Source: Atrichornis clamosus
Taxonomy: Eukaryota; Chordata; Aves; Passeriformes; Menuridae
Reading direction: 5' to 3'
Length of the DNA stretch: 64,000 nucleotides
NCBI GenBank assembly: GCA_013400975.1
Contig: WBMZ01012037.1
Location: forward strand, 1 to 64,000
Made by a program: the position numbers and the translations under genes
The notes under the pieces: generated by a model
Database searches by the model: none
Told to the model about the DNA's origin: nothing
The model's input: only the letters and a program-made list of their open reading frames with translations
Part shown: positions 34,622 through 45,800 of the stretch, in pieces
How positions within the stretch are numbered: the stretch's first letter is position 1
Layout: the number at the start of each line of letters is the position of its first letter

Positions 34622-36001
34622 GTGCAGCTGGTTTCTGCTGGAGGGTGTTTGCTGCCTCTTTCCTTCTGCACAGGGGCACGGCTGAAAGCCAGGGCTGCCA
34701 CGTGCCCCACTGTCCCAGTGTTTCCTTCTCCTCTCCGTGTCAAACTGGGAAGAATTTGAGGACCTTGGACTTCTCCGAGGGTGCTGTTTACTGCAGAGCT
34801 GCCCCGGGGATGTCCAGGCAGGGGGAGACCTTGGATCCTGCACTTCAGTAGCCTCACATGAGCTGCCCCGTGCGGAGCATCTCTGAGGGACCTTGTGGAG
34901 GTGGCCAGTGCCCACCAACCTGGGGACGTGCCACAGCAGCAGGGCCCGCTCCTTGGGAACATCCTGGGGATGTTTCCAGCCTCTCTTTACACACTGAGCT
35001 GCTCCTGCAGGCAGGTCCTGTCCAGGGGACCGGGCAAGGGACGCACAGGGAGCAGCTGGTGCTGGAGGGGAGCCCTGAGGGGAGGTGCCCGAATGAGGGC
35101 AGGAAGGGTCTTTGAAACTCACCCACAACTTGCTGCTCTCCCTCGCCTCGGCATTCCCTGGGATCAGGGGGGAGGAGGGAGTCGGAAGCCTCGACCAGAG
35201 GGATGAGGCGCGGTGAGGCAGAGGGGAGGGTGGGTCCAGCCCCACAGGGAGCTGCGCATGTGCCCCGCTCCCCTGGGGCAGTCAGGGACCACAGGGGCAC
35301 CCCACGGCTCCGGCTGGAGAGGGAGCAGAGTCCCGAAGGATGTCTTGAGACCTGCTCAGCAGCAGCGATGCTGTGACACCGCCTCCATCCCCCCCTGCCC
35401 CCCAAGCCCACCCGGTGATCGCCGGGCCGTGCTGGGGGTGGTAATGAGTGACAGGAGCTCGGGGCAAGGTCCGCTATGGGACAATTCCCGTAAATAGGGG
35501 ACAGTGCCCGTAAATAGGTGCCAGCGCCAGCTCTTCGCAGCAGGGCCGAGCTGCCACATCATCGCCAGGGCAGCCACAGCCCCACGAGGGCCAACCCTGG
35601 CCAGCCACGGATGGGGATGGAAAAGCTGGAACATCAACCAGGAGTCCGGGCACTGCCAGCCTGTCCCCAGCGAGCAGTGCCCCGTGTCACCCCAGGCTGT
35701 GCTTGGCTGTTTTCAGAGATTGTGGGAAAAAAAATTTAAAATGAATTTTAAAAAAAGGACATCCTCACCCTAAGTCCCCATCAAGCCCCAGCAGTGCCAG
35801 CCAGTTCGGGGGGTGCTGCAGCCGCCCTGTGCTCAGCACAACCATCCCCTGTCCATCCCTGGAACCCCGAGGTGGCCGTGCCGGTCACTGGCCAGGGCCA
35901 CCTCCTGCACCAGGTGACCAACAGACCCCAGGGCCGGTGGGAAATGGATGCACGACGGGACTCTTGTACCCACTGCTGACCTCGTCCTAAAGTAAATTAA
36001 C

Positions 36002-36007
36002 AATAAA
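36002..36007 (+). terminator. Orphan poly(A) signal
   Basis: AATAAA in an AT-rich pocket 1.4 kb beyond the predicted LRSAM1 end. It could serve an extended LRSAM1 3' UTR; no other plus-strand transcript is evident. Confidence 0.3.
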
Positions 36008-36159
36008 AGAAACTATGCTTGGGATGTATTAAGAATATAATGGAAAGGGAAAAGGGAAAGAGCTGCAGGTGTTTCTGGGGGCAGCAGCTCTGCTGGGCGA
36101 TGGAGGAGGAGCTGTGCCGCTCCAGCGCCCGCCGGGCACCCTGGGGCCAGGCTGAAGTT

Positions 36160-36288
36160 CAGGGTGGGGGCAGTCGCCCGGGCCCCCTCACCCCTCCCCG
36201 GCCCCCTCACCCCTCCCCGGGCTCGGCCATCGCCGCCCCCCCGCCTTCAAAAGCCGCGGCGGCGGCCGGGCCGTGCCCGCGGAGCGCG
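36160..36288 (+). promoter_or_regulatory. CpG-rich promoter of the RING gene
   Basis: Sequence just upstream of the ATG is strongly GC- and CpG-rich, has two tandem C-rich 19-bp units that look like Sp/KLF boxes, and lacks a clear TATA box. The start site is not determined. Confidence 0.5.
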
Positions 36289-36831
36289 ATGGCAGCGGGG
36301 CCGGAGCCCGGCCGGGAGTGCGGGATCTGCTACGAGGCGTACTGGGGTAGCGGGGGCGGCCCCCAGCAGCTGCCCTGCCGCCACTCGCTGTGCCAGAGCT
36401 GCCTGCACAGGCTCGTGTGCCGCGCTGCCACCGTGGCCTTCGTCAGCTGCCCCTTCTGCAGGATGGTGACGCTGCTGCCCGAGCTGGCCCCGGCGGCTCC
36501 CGGGGCGGCAGCGGCCGCGGGGACCCCGCGTGTGGAGCAGGAGAACGGCGGCGGTGCCCCCCCAGAGCCCAGCCAGGGCTCGTCGCGCTCCGTGGCTGAG
36601 ATGTGCTCGTCCCACGCCCCCGTGTTCGCCATCAGCAGATCGGTGTCCCCCTGCGGCCTCCGCCGCGGCTCCGAGGCCCCCGGCGCCTTCGTGCTGGGGC
36701 TGCTGGGCCGGGGGCTGCTGCTGGACACGCAGCCCCCGCTGGCCTCCATGGAGAACCTGCGCCTCGGCTTCGCCGCCGGCATCCTCGTGCTCATCGTCTC
36801 CACCTTCTTCCTGCTCGTCTTCCTCAAGTAG
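36289..36831 (+). CDS. Tail-anchored RING-finger protein (RNF183/RNF186/RNF222-like)
   Basis: An intronless frame of 180 residues. The start chosen is the ATG at 36289 (CGCGATGG context), because the RING begins ten residues later; the frame stays open upstream to 36019 but that part is low-complexity. A C3HC4 RING spans residues 11-57, with ligands C11, C14, C30, H32, C35, C38, C54 and C57. A Gly/Pro/Ala-rich linker follows, then a conserved-looking segment (VFAISRSVSP) and a C-terminal hydrophobic helix (about 159-180, GFAAGILVLIVSTFFLLVFL) with almost nothing after it, as in tail-anchored proteins. Small intronless RING proteins with one C-terminal membrane helix act as E3 ligases on ER, lysosome or related membranes. 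From memory, RNF183 lies near FKBP15 in human, which favours that branch, but the linker also recalls RNF222. The exact orthology is open. Confidence 0.85.
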   Translation: MAAGPEPGRECGICYEAYWGSGGGPQQLPCRHSLCQSCLHRLVCRAATVAFVSCPFCRMVTLLPELAPAAPGAAAAAGTPRVEQENGGGAPPEPSQGSSRSVAEMCSSHAPVFAISRSVSPCGLRRGSEAPGAFVLGLLGRGLLLDTQPPLASMENLRLGFAAGILVLIVSTFFLLVFLK

Positions 36832-37393
36832 GTCCGGATGGCGGAGGGGGGCTCCCATCCTATCCCATCCCGTCCCACCCAAGGATGGACCCCGTGGTGG
36901 GTCAGGGACTTCTCGAGCCTTGGATACCTCCGTGGGCAGGGACGCGGCCACGGCCAGGGCTCAGCACTCCCTGGATCCAGTCCTGGGGGCCGCAGGACGC
37001 TCGGCTGCCCCGCACGCGAGCCCCGGGGCATCAGACTCTTTAAAAATTAACTTATTGCAGCGCTTTCCTGCCCCCCGGGGTCTGGCTGTGCTCACGCTCC
37101 ATCCCGAATGTCCTCGCACCCCGCGGCACAGCTCGCCAGGAGTCGCAGCGTGGGGCCGCATTCCCGGTGTCGCAGGTCCAGGGACCGGAAAATTCCCCCG
37201 CCTGCGCCCGTCCAACCCCGCAGGCAGCGAGGACCCGGGGAGAGGGGACGAGAAGGGTCCCGCCGCGTTTCCCCGGGGGTGAAGCTGTTCCAAGGCAACA
37301 AAAAGCCTTTTCCCGGGAGGAGAGAGCCCGGCGCGGTGCCCGCAGAGGGAGGAGACCGCCGGGGACGGGCTCAGCCCCGCAGAGACACCAGAC

Positions 37394-37399
37394 ATTAAA
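37394..37399 (+). terminator. Poly(A) signal of the RING gene
   Basis: ATTAAA, 563 bases past the stop codon, followed by a GT-rich stretch (GTCCGGGTGTTTTTCTGTG, about 37422-37440). Confidence 0.55.
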
Positions 37400-37439
37400 G
37401 GCAGACGTGGGCACAGCTCCGTGTCCGGGTGTTTTTCTG

Positions 37440-38235
37440 TGAACCCATGAGGCTCGGCAGGCAGGGCCGGGAGAGGAGAAGGGGGTCCTCTCCTTCCCAG
37501 GGTGCTGAGCCCCAATTCCCCCCAGCGCCACCCCCTTGGGCACATCCTCAGCAAAGCCCTCTGTGGTTCACCCACCTCTGGCCAGAACTTGGGACCAGGA
37601 TTAGCCCCTTCACAGCCCCCACGGCAGCATCATCCTCTCTGGGCCCTGGCACATCCCTCCCTCCCAGAGCCTTCCAGCTGTGCCTTTGGAAGCCCAGAGC
37701 TCCCCCACCTTCACCCTCCTCCATCCAAAGCAGGTGCACACACAGGCACAGAGGATAAACAGAGTTAATTTAGATCCTGAGACTGAGCCAGAAGAAACCT
37801 GGGAGCTCCAGGCCAAGGGAGATGCCAAGGTGGGCAAGGGGGTGTGGTACCTGCTGTGCCTAAATGGGGAGGGACAAGTTTCAGTCTCAACTTGCACCTT
37901 CCCACAACCCCGGAGCAGCTCAGGAGCGACTGGGCTCTGCAAACTCCTGCAAGATGCCTGAGGTCCCCCTCCCCTAAAGCCTGAGAAGAACCAGGCCAGT
38001 GACCCCTGTGACCATCACAGTCCTTTTGTACTTCAGCTTCTCACACAACCCAGTCCAACATGAGGGCCTGAGGAGCCACAGCACAGAGGGATCTTCTCTC
38101 TTTTAGGAGGGGGTTGATTACCAAGCACAGACACAGAAGAGTTTCTAGATCAAATTATCCCTGTTTTAAGTCAAAGCTAAGTCAATTTTCAAGGGATGGA
38201 TGAAGCCAGACTAAAGTAAAGTCCATGGAAGCGAA
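37440..38235. other. Short intergenic gap between convergent genes
   Basis: About 800 bp separate the predicted ends of the RING gene (plus) and FKBP15 (minus). I see no gene, repeat family or RNA element in it. Confidence 0.6.
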
Positions 38236-38255
38236 AAATACAGGTTTAATTGCAC

Positions 38256-38261
38256 TTTATT
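38256..38261 (-). terminator. FKBP15 poly(A) signal (candidate)
   Basis: AATAAA on the minus strand (TTTATT on plus), 1.63 kb downstream of the FKBP15 stop codon. A second AATAAA at 38763-38768 on the minus strand could give a shorter 3' UTR of about 1.1 kb. Confidence 0.5.
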
Positions 38262-39890
38262 TTCCAAGTGAAATGCAAATCCCTCAGGTTGTCTATCTGT
38301 AACGGGGAACAAGAAGTGGAACGTGCTAGTATGAGCAATGATCTCCCTTGGGACGCTGCATGGACAGGGCCCAGAGGTGACATCAGGGCAGTGACATTCA
38401 GAGCAGCACATGGACCCCCAGAAAAGACAGTTTCAAACACCATCAGGTTCAGCACTAACTCCGGGAGTGGCTCCCAGGAGGTCCCACCTCAGATCCCCCT
38501 GCATGGCAGGAGGGTGGCTGTGTCACAGGCTTTGGTCTCTGCCCCCATTTCAGCTGCATTTGGCAACTTGTGGCACTGAGCTGCGGGGCACAGGGACAGG
38601 GACCTGCCACACACCCCCAGAGGAACACCCAGTGCTCTTCTGGGTGTTTTCCTCCCAAGAAATCACCTCTAGGAGGACAAAGATCTAATTCCAGTCAGTG
38701 TGTAGAGGCAGCTGCAGAAACTAAACCCTAGAATTAGTAGAATTAGTTTAAGTCCTTTCATTTTATTAAGTGAAGGGGTTTATTTATTTTAAAGACACAA
38801 AGGGATGCTGGGGTGAAGTTGTGTTAGTGCCAATGAGTGTAGAATAAAAGTGCTGTGAGAGCCCCAGGCTGTTTGCCCTGCTCTGTCCTCACTCCTCTTC
38901 CCTCTTGGTCCCCTCAGAGTGCAGGGTTATACCCCAAACACCCCCAACCCGACTGCCCAGCCCAGCCTGGGGCTCGTGTCCCACCCCTCTCTCCAGTGCA
39001 GCTGGGGTTGGGATGGTCACACTGGAACAGCAGCAGAGCCAAAGGCACAGGAGAGGGGCTGGGCTGTTGGAGGGACTTCCCACACAGGCAGCACATCCCA
39101 GAGCTGCCAGGGAAACACAGCCCAGCGAGAACCACCTCGGCTCTGGGCACAGGGGAGGAGCTGGCTGTGAGGCTCTGACTAAAGCACAGCAGGGATTGGG
39201 CTCCTTACACCCATCCCAGCTGCTCAGCCCTGCTCAGGCACTGGTCTGACACAGCCCTGAGGGCCAGCAGCACTCCCAGGTCCAGCAGCACCTGTGCCAC
39301 AGCTCTGAGTCAGGGCCCACCTGAAGCACCTCAGCCCCCAGGGCTCCCCAGGCTGCTTGTGCACAGCCAGTGGCTCACAAAAAGCACCTGGCTGGGATTC
39401 CTGGTGGAATCTCTGACAGCACATGGCTCAGACGCAGTGGTGAGGGGGTGCCACCCTGGGGACTAAGAAATATTCCAAGGAGTTCTTCACTGGGGAAGAA
39501 AAGGAGATTTTAGTCTGATTTTTTAACAGGCTGTTCGCACTGCAGGGCCCTGCCAGACTCGCTCTGCTGAAGCACTTCACCAAGTTCCTATTTGCATAAA
39601 GTTTGAGGTTAATGAAGGCAGGGCTCAGGGGAGGGGGACACTGGGAGGACGTGCTGTGGGACTGCGTGGCTCCTGCACTCAGCCCAACCCCAGGGTGTTT
39701 GGCAGCTCAGAGCAACAGGGCTGAGCACCCAGAGTGCAAAAAGAGCCACCTGCTGCCAGCCCCCATCAACCTGCAGGCCAAGAGCCTAGGAGGTCCCTGG
39801 TCATTCCCAATGTCCCACGTAGGCAGCTCGCCAAGGGCTCGGAGCACAGGAAGAGTCGTGCCCAGAGGAGAGGGCTCAGCAGCCACATCT

Positions 39891-42800
39891 TCATCCCAGC
39901 CAGTCCAGGTCATCGTCATCATCATCACCAAAGAGTGGTGCTGGAGGGGGACGCCCCTTCATGCTCTGCAAGTCCCACCAGAGGGCAACTGGTCAGTGCC
40001 AACAGCTTCCTGGGATGTCCCAATTCCTACACAAACTGCTCCAAACTCCATCAGCTTTAAAGAGCTGGGAACAAGAAGCCTCATTACCCCATTTCTCATG
40101 TGATGTCTTAGTGTTTGGATTAAGTTTAGATTAGGTATCAGGGAAAAGTTCCTCATGGAAAGGCACGTGGAGGATTGGCACAGGCTGCCCTGGGCACTGT
40201 GGAGTCGCCATCCCTGGAAGTGTTCAGAAGGTGTGTGGATGTGGCACTTGAGGACATCGTTTAATGGTGAATGGTGCTACATGGGTGGTTGGACTTGATC
40301 TTAAAGGTCTTTTCCAACCTTAAGGATTCTGTGGTTCCATGATTCCAGGAGCTGCTTACAGGCTAAAAGGGATTGGAGGGGGGCCAGACACTAAAACCCT
40401 TCAATTAGCCTGGCAAGTCCCACTGATTTCATGCCAGCAGGAGTCTGTCACCATTCCCTCAGCCAGGCCAGCCCCTCCCAGCTCACTCAGCAATCCCAGA
40501 TACTCCTGATTTACACAGGGAATGCATGGGAAGCTCTGAGCTCAGCCAGGCCTCCACTGCCACAGGGAGGATTTTACAGACAAGCTACAGACTAAAGCCT
40601 CAACCAGACCAAAGCCCCAAGTACCCAAATACATACCACTTCCTCCTCATCCTCCTCTTCAGAGGGAACTTGAGGCTTCAGTGGTTTAGGAGATGCAGTT
40701 TCAAAGAAGTTGTCATCCTCAAAGAGGCTGCAAGGAGATAATGAACAGCTTATTCACAGAGGATGGGATCTGCTGTTAGGAGTTCTGTCACAGACCGATG
40801 GAGAAGCTTTGTCTCTGAGGGAAACCTTCAAAGCAGCTACTGTTCACCAGTGCAGGGCAACACTGGGACCTGGCAGCCACCAGCAGCAGATTGCTCAGGA
40901 GCTGCACACTCCCCTGGGAATGTTCTCCACTGGCTCCACCACACACCAGGCTGCTCTGGGGCTGTTCCCAGGGGAATGTGCCCCGGGCAGCCTGGTCTGT
41001 GCCAGGTCCTGGCTGGTGCCACCCAGTGCCAGCAGCAGCACAGGGCTGCAGCCCCCCCACCTGTGCTGTCCTGCAGCAGGGACACACCTGGACCGCCTCT
41101 GGGCCCGATCCTGCCACCCCAGCACCACACCTTACCTGGAATCTTTGTGCCTGGGGCTGGAGCCCAGTTCCTGTGGTCCTGGAGTTTTTCCCAGGACAGC
41201 TGAGCCTGGCTCTGCTGTGCTGGATACTGAGGCAGGTTCCTGCACGGAGCCAGCTCCATCCCACGGGCCTGTGCCACTCCCTTCCTCCCCATTTAAGGGA
41301 GGAGGCTCTAAACCTCCCATAGCCTCCTCTGCCTTCTGCTCCACAGCTGGATTTGCTGGAAGTGCTGTCTCATCCACTTGTCCTGGCTTGGCTTCTGGAA
41401 CAGAAGGTTCTGCAACTGCTGCCTGCAAAGACACCTCAGAGGGACCATGTTCTGGCTCAGCTTTCCCAATGGAACCACTCTCCAGCCTCTGCTCCACCCC
41501 AGGAACAGGCTGTCCTGCAAGGACAGGCCCCTGCTCAGGATCCAGGCTGGATTCAGTTGTGGGAGAGAGATGCTCCTCCCGGACCTTCTCTTCTTCTGCC
41601 ACCCCAGTGCTCTGTGCCACCTCCTCCTCCTCAGGGGTTCTGGGCCTGGCAGAGTGAGGAGCAGTCTGGCCTTCCTGCTCAGACACCAGGGAGCCTCTGG
41701 CAGCTTCCCCAGGATCAGCTAGGGATGCAATGCTCTGTGCTGGGCTGTGCTGCAGGGGCTCTTTGTGGTCAGTCTTTGCTCCAGGTGATCCCTCCTGTCT
41801 CACTGCTCCTGTTCCAGGTTCCTCATTTTCACTGGCACCATCCAGTTTCTCCTGCTGCCTGTTGAGGAGCTGCAGTGTCACAGTCTGAAAAAGGGAGTGG
41901 AAATCACAGGTTATACCCTAAATACAAACCATCACAGCTCCCTGTATCATCTCCACTACTGGGCTGCTTTGCCACCCACAACAAATTCTCCTTCACACTT
42001 CTTTCAGTCTCACAGCACAGATCTGTGGTTTTAGCCCAAGGCTCTCTCTCTCTCTCCTCTCACACCATCACCTCGTGTCTCTCACCACTGTCCTACCTTG
42101 ATAGTGTTCATGACAACCCCCAGAACTGTTCTGCCACTGTACATCTCATCCAGCTCAAATTCACCCCGCAGAGACTGAAACACCCCATTCATGATCTTCT
42201 TTACCTGGAAAAGAGCAAGACAGGAAACAAAGACACATTTCATCATCATGTGAAGCACTGGACTCAACATCAGGCACTTCTGCAAGTGAGGAAATAATAA
42301 ATCCAAACACACACACGTGGTTTTTCAAATAATCCACTTTTCAAACCAGAAATCCTCACACCAGGCCACCTTAATTAAGAACCATTCTATATACACTAAA
42401 CCCATCCCTTCTAAACTGAGGCAGCCTGCTCAAAGCCGAGGCAGGTTAACACTTACTACTTATTTCAGTTTTTAAAATCTAAACCTCAAATCTTGAGTTT
42501 TAACAAAAAAAAAATAAATCAGGTAACCAAGTGGGCAGCAGGAAGATAGAGCAAGGCTCTTTACAAGAGCATGTAGTGACAGGACAAAGGGAAAGGGTTT
42601 CGCACTGCCAGAGGGCTGGGTTAGATGGGATATTGGGAAGGAATTCCTCCCTGTGAGGGTGGGCAGGCCCTGGCACAGGGTGCCCAGAGAAGCTGTGGCT
42701 GCCCCATCCCTGCAAGTGTCCAAGGTCAGGCTGGATGAGGCTTGGAGCAGCCTGGGATAGTGGAAGGTGTCCCTGCCCATGGCAGGGGGTGGCACTGGAT

Positions 42801-45800
42801 GATCTTTAAGGTCCCTTCCAACCCAAACCACTGTGTGTGACTGTGATTCTAGGGTAAGATCCCATCCTTTCTTCCTCTTTGGACTGTTATTAGAAACACA
42901 GTGCTCTGTGGAGAAAGTTTTATTTTTCCTCCTTATGTCAGCTCAAAGAGAAATAATTCAAGGTCAAACCATTTGATTAGGAAGGAGAAGTACTGGAGAG
43001 CCAAGCTCACTTGTTCTGTGAAGTCTGCAGGGGAAGATCCATCCTGATCCCTCTCCAGGTCTCGGATCCGTTCCTCATAGCGAGCCTTCAGCACCACCAC
43101 ATCTGCCTGCAGGGCTGAGTACTGCCAAGGGACAGCCACACTCAGAGCAGCTCCAGCACACCTCCACCAGAGCCTCACCAGGGAGGGGGGACTGGGGAAG
43201 GGTTCTAGTGAGGCACAAAGTGCTGAGGGGAGTTCTAAGCAGAGCTTTGATGGAGTGTCACAGAAGACTTGGCTGAAAAGTAACACCACCAAAATCAGGA
43301 CACCCAGCCCAGCCTCGGAGAGTGACAACTGTGTTACCAGCTCCTCAAGTACCACCAAGAACGGCTGCAGCATCACTGAGACCTCAGTGAAATGAGGGCT
43401 GGATCTCATCATTGGACCTGTTCGGGTTTGCTGGAAGCCACATGAAGTTACCCCTTCCCTATCCTATTCTGGAACTCACATCCTTGTTTTTCTGGACACT
43501 GGTCACCTGAGGCTAGTGTCCCCTGCACTCCAGTTCCCATCCAGCTGCTGTGTTATTCCCTTTACCTTCTCTTGGATAGGCTCCAGCTCCTCCAAACGTT
43601 GCTGAACCTCAGACAATTTTTGCTCCTCCTCTTTTTTTGAGTGTTTGAGAGCCGTGAGCTGAAACACAGGAACCAGAGCCCATCAGCTGCAGCCCCTGGC
43701 AGCGTCACCCACTTCACACAGTGTCTGCCCAGAAACAGCCACTCAGAACAGGGCAGGGAGGTAGATGTTGTAGCTGCTGCTGTAGTTCAGGACTGTCAGC
43801 ACCCTGACTCTCCCTCCTTCACGAGCCCACCAACCCAACAGAACAACTGCATGTGCACAGGGCCGAGACCGAGCTCCATGACAGTCAAGAAATTAAAAAG
43901 TCAAGCCCCAGTTAGGTGGGAGAAGACTGTTGGTTACAGTTACTGGTATTGAGCATCCCATCCCAGCAATGAGGAGCAGCCCTTTACCTTCTCTTCCAGC
44001 TGGGACAGCTGGTGCTGCAGGGAGTCCCTCTGCTCACACAGCTCCTGGCACTGCCGGCTGTGCTGCTCCTTGGCTGAGGCCAGGGCACGCTCACATTTGG
44101 CTTCCCACTGGGATTCCAGCTCTGCCTGGACGAGTGACAGCTGCCCATCATGTAAGAGAGACCATTAGGAACACACACACACATCATCTGTGTTTGCACA
44201 AAGGTGAAAGCTCAGGGCTGGACATCCCCACACAGAGTGGAGCCCTGCAGCTGCCACGAGCCCTGCCCACATCTCTCAGTTCAGCTGCAGCCACAACCCC
44301 CAGACTGGCCAGGTCTGGCTCAGATTTCAGACCTCTTGGCATGTTTCTAAACAGCCTTTCCCTCCTCAGCAGGCCTGTACCGTTCTCTCTACTACAAACT
44401 CAATTTGGTGCCTCTCCTCTCCTCAGTTTGACACTAACTCATGAATTCAAGCAGGTAACATTTTTGTTCTTTCACTACTTGAGCATTTTGACATCTATTT
44501 CCTACCTGGAGGTGCCTACAACCCTTCCAGACGTGGAGCAGAAGCTCCCCATGGTCCTCACCTGCTCTGCTGCTGCCTGGTCAGTCGAGGTCCGGGCCTT
44601 TTTCAGGAGCTGCCGGAGCTTGTCCAGCTCCTGCTGGTACGACCTGCGAATTTCTTCCATCTCTTCCTCTGCCTGAGCCCTCTCTGAGAGGGATTTCTTC
44701 TTCCTCTCTGCAAGATTCTGCAACACAGCACATGACATAGAACAGGCCAGACTGCACCAAAGCAGCTTCTCTTCCTTGAGCAGAGAGTTTCTTTGAGCAG
44801 GGAACCTCATCACTTGAAATCAAGCTGAGATTGTCTTACAGGTGGGAAGGTGACACATTACTGGCTAAGACATTAAATAGATAAATAAACCCCACAAAAG
44901 CACAAAGGATCCACCAGCACAGGGATCCCTGCCTGTGGGTGAGCCAAGATTTATTTAACTCGCATATTTAAAAGCAAGGACATTGGGTTAACTTTCAGCA
45001 AACAACTGAAACCTCCATCTCTGCTGCTGGCACTGGACATACCTTTTCCAGAGTCTCCTTTTCCACTTTTAGGTCCGTCAGCTCTTCCTCCAAGGCTGCC
45101 ATCTTCATGTCCAGCTGTTTGCGGCTCTGCTTCTCAGCCTTGAACCTGCTCTGAGTATCCTGAGAGGCTTCTTGGAGCTCTGGAAAAAACCCACACTTCC
45201 ATTTCAGGGGAGCACATCTGGGGGCTGATGGGGAGGAACAGTGTCTCCTGCTCAGTGAAGTCATCAATTCTGCTTGTGCCTGCAGTGGGGACTAGAATTT
45301 GTCAAACCTTCTGTAGAATGGGAGTGCTTATCACGGGATCATGAATTGTTCAGGTGGGAAGAGACCTTTAACATCATCAAGTCCAATCATCAACCCAGCA
45401 CCACCACCAAGTTCACCAGTAAACTGTGCCCCCCAAGAGCCACATCCACATGTTTTTTTAACATTTCCAGGGGTGGTGACTTCCCCACTGCCCTGGGCAG
45501 TCTGTGCCAATGCTTTACAACCATTTCTGTGAAGACACTTTTGCAATATTCAACCTAAACCTCCCTGGCACAACATGAAGCAGTTTCCTCACGTTCTGGC
45601 CCTTGTTCCCTGAAGTAGAGCCCGGCCCTCCTCCTGTCAGGGAGTTGTGCAGAGCCAGAAGGTCCTCCCTGAGCCTCCTTTGCTCCAGGCTGAGCCCCAC
45701 CAGCTCCCTCAGGCTCTCCTGGTGCTCCAGACCCTTCCCCAGCTCTGTTCCCTGCCCTGGACAGGCTCCAGCCCCTCAATGTCATTCTTGTCATGAGGAG

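Larger units (their letters stand above)
34650..36288. other. Intergenic region between LRSAM1 and the RING gene
   Basis: GC-rich sequence without a recognised gene. It contains a 20-bp direct repeat (35481-35500 and 35501-35520, core CCCGTAAATAG), an isolated AATAAA at 36002-36007, and two copies of a 19-bp GCCCCCTCACCCCTCCCCG unit (36182-36219), probably part of the promoter of the next gene. Confidence 0.6.

Noticed and set aside
36019..36288. Upstream in-frame extension of the RING protein to an ATG at 36019
   Set aside because: The added 90 residues are low-complexity and cross a C-rich tandem repeat typical of a promoter. The internal ATG at 36289 has better context and places the RING at the usual distance from the N-terminus.
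40710..41657. Long plus-strand open frame of 315 codons
   Set aside because: It is the antisense shadow of the large GC-rich FKBP15 exon (41136-41884), and its sequence shows no domain. The minus-strand reading splices in phase with the rest of FKBP15.
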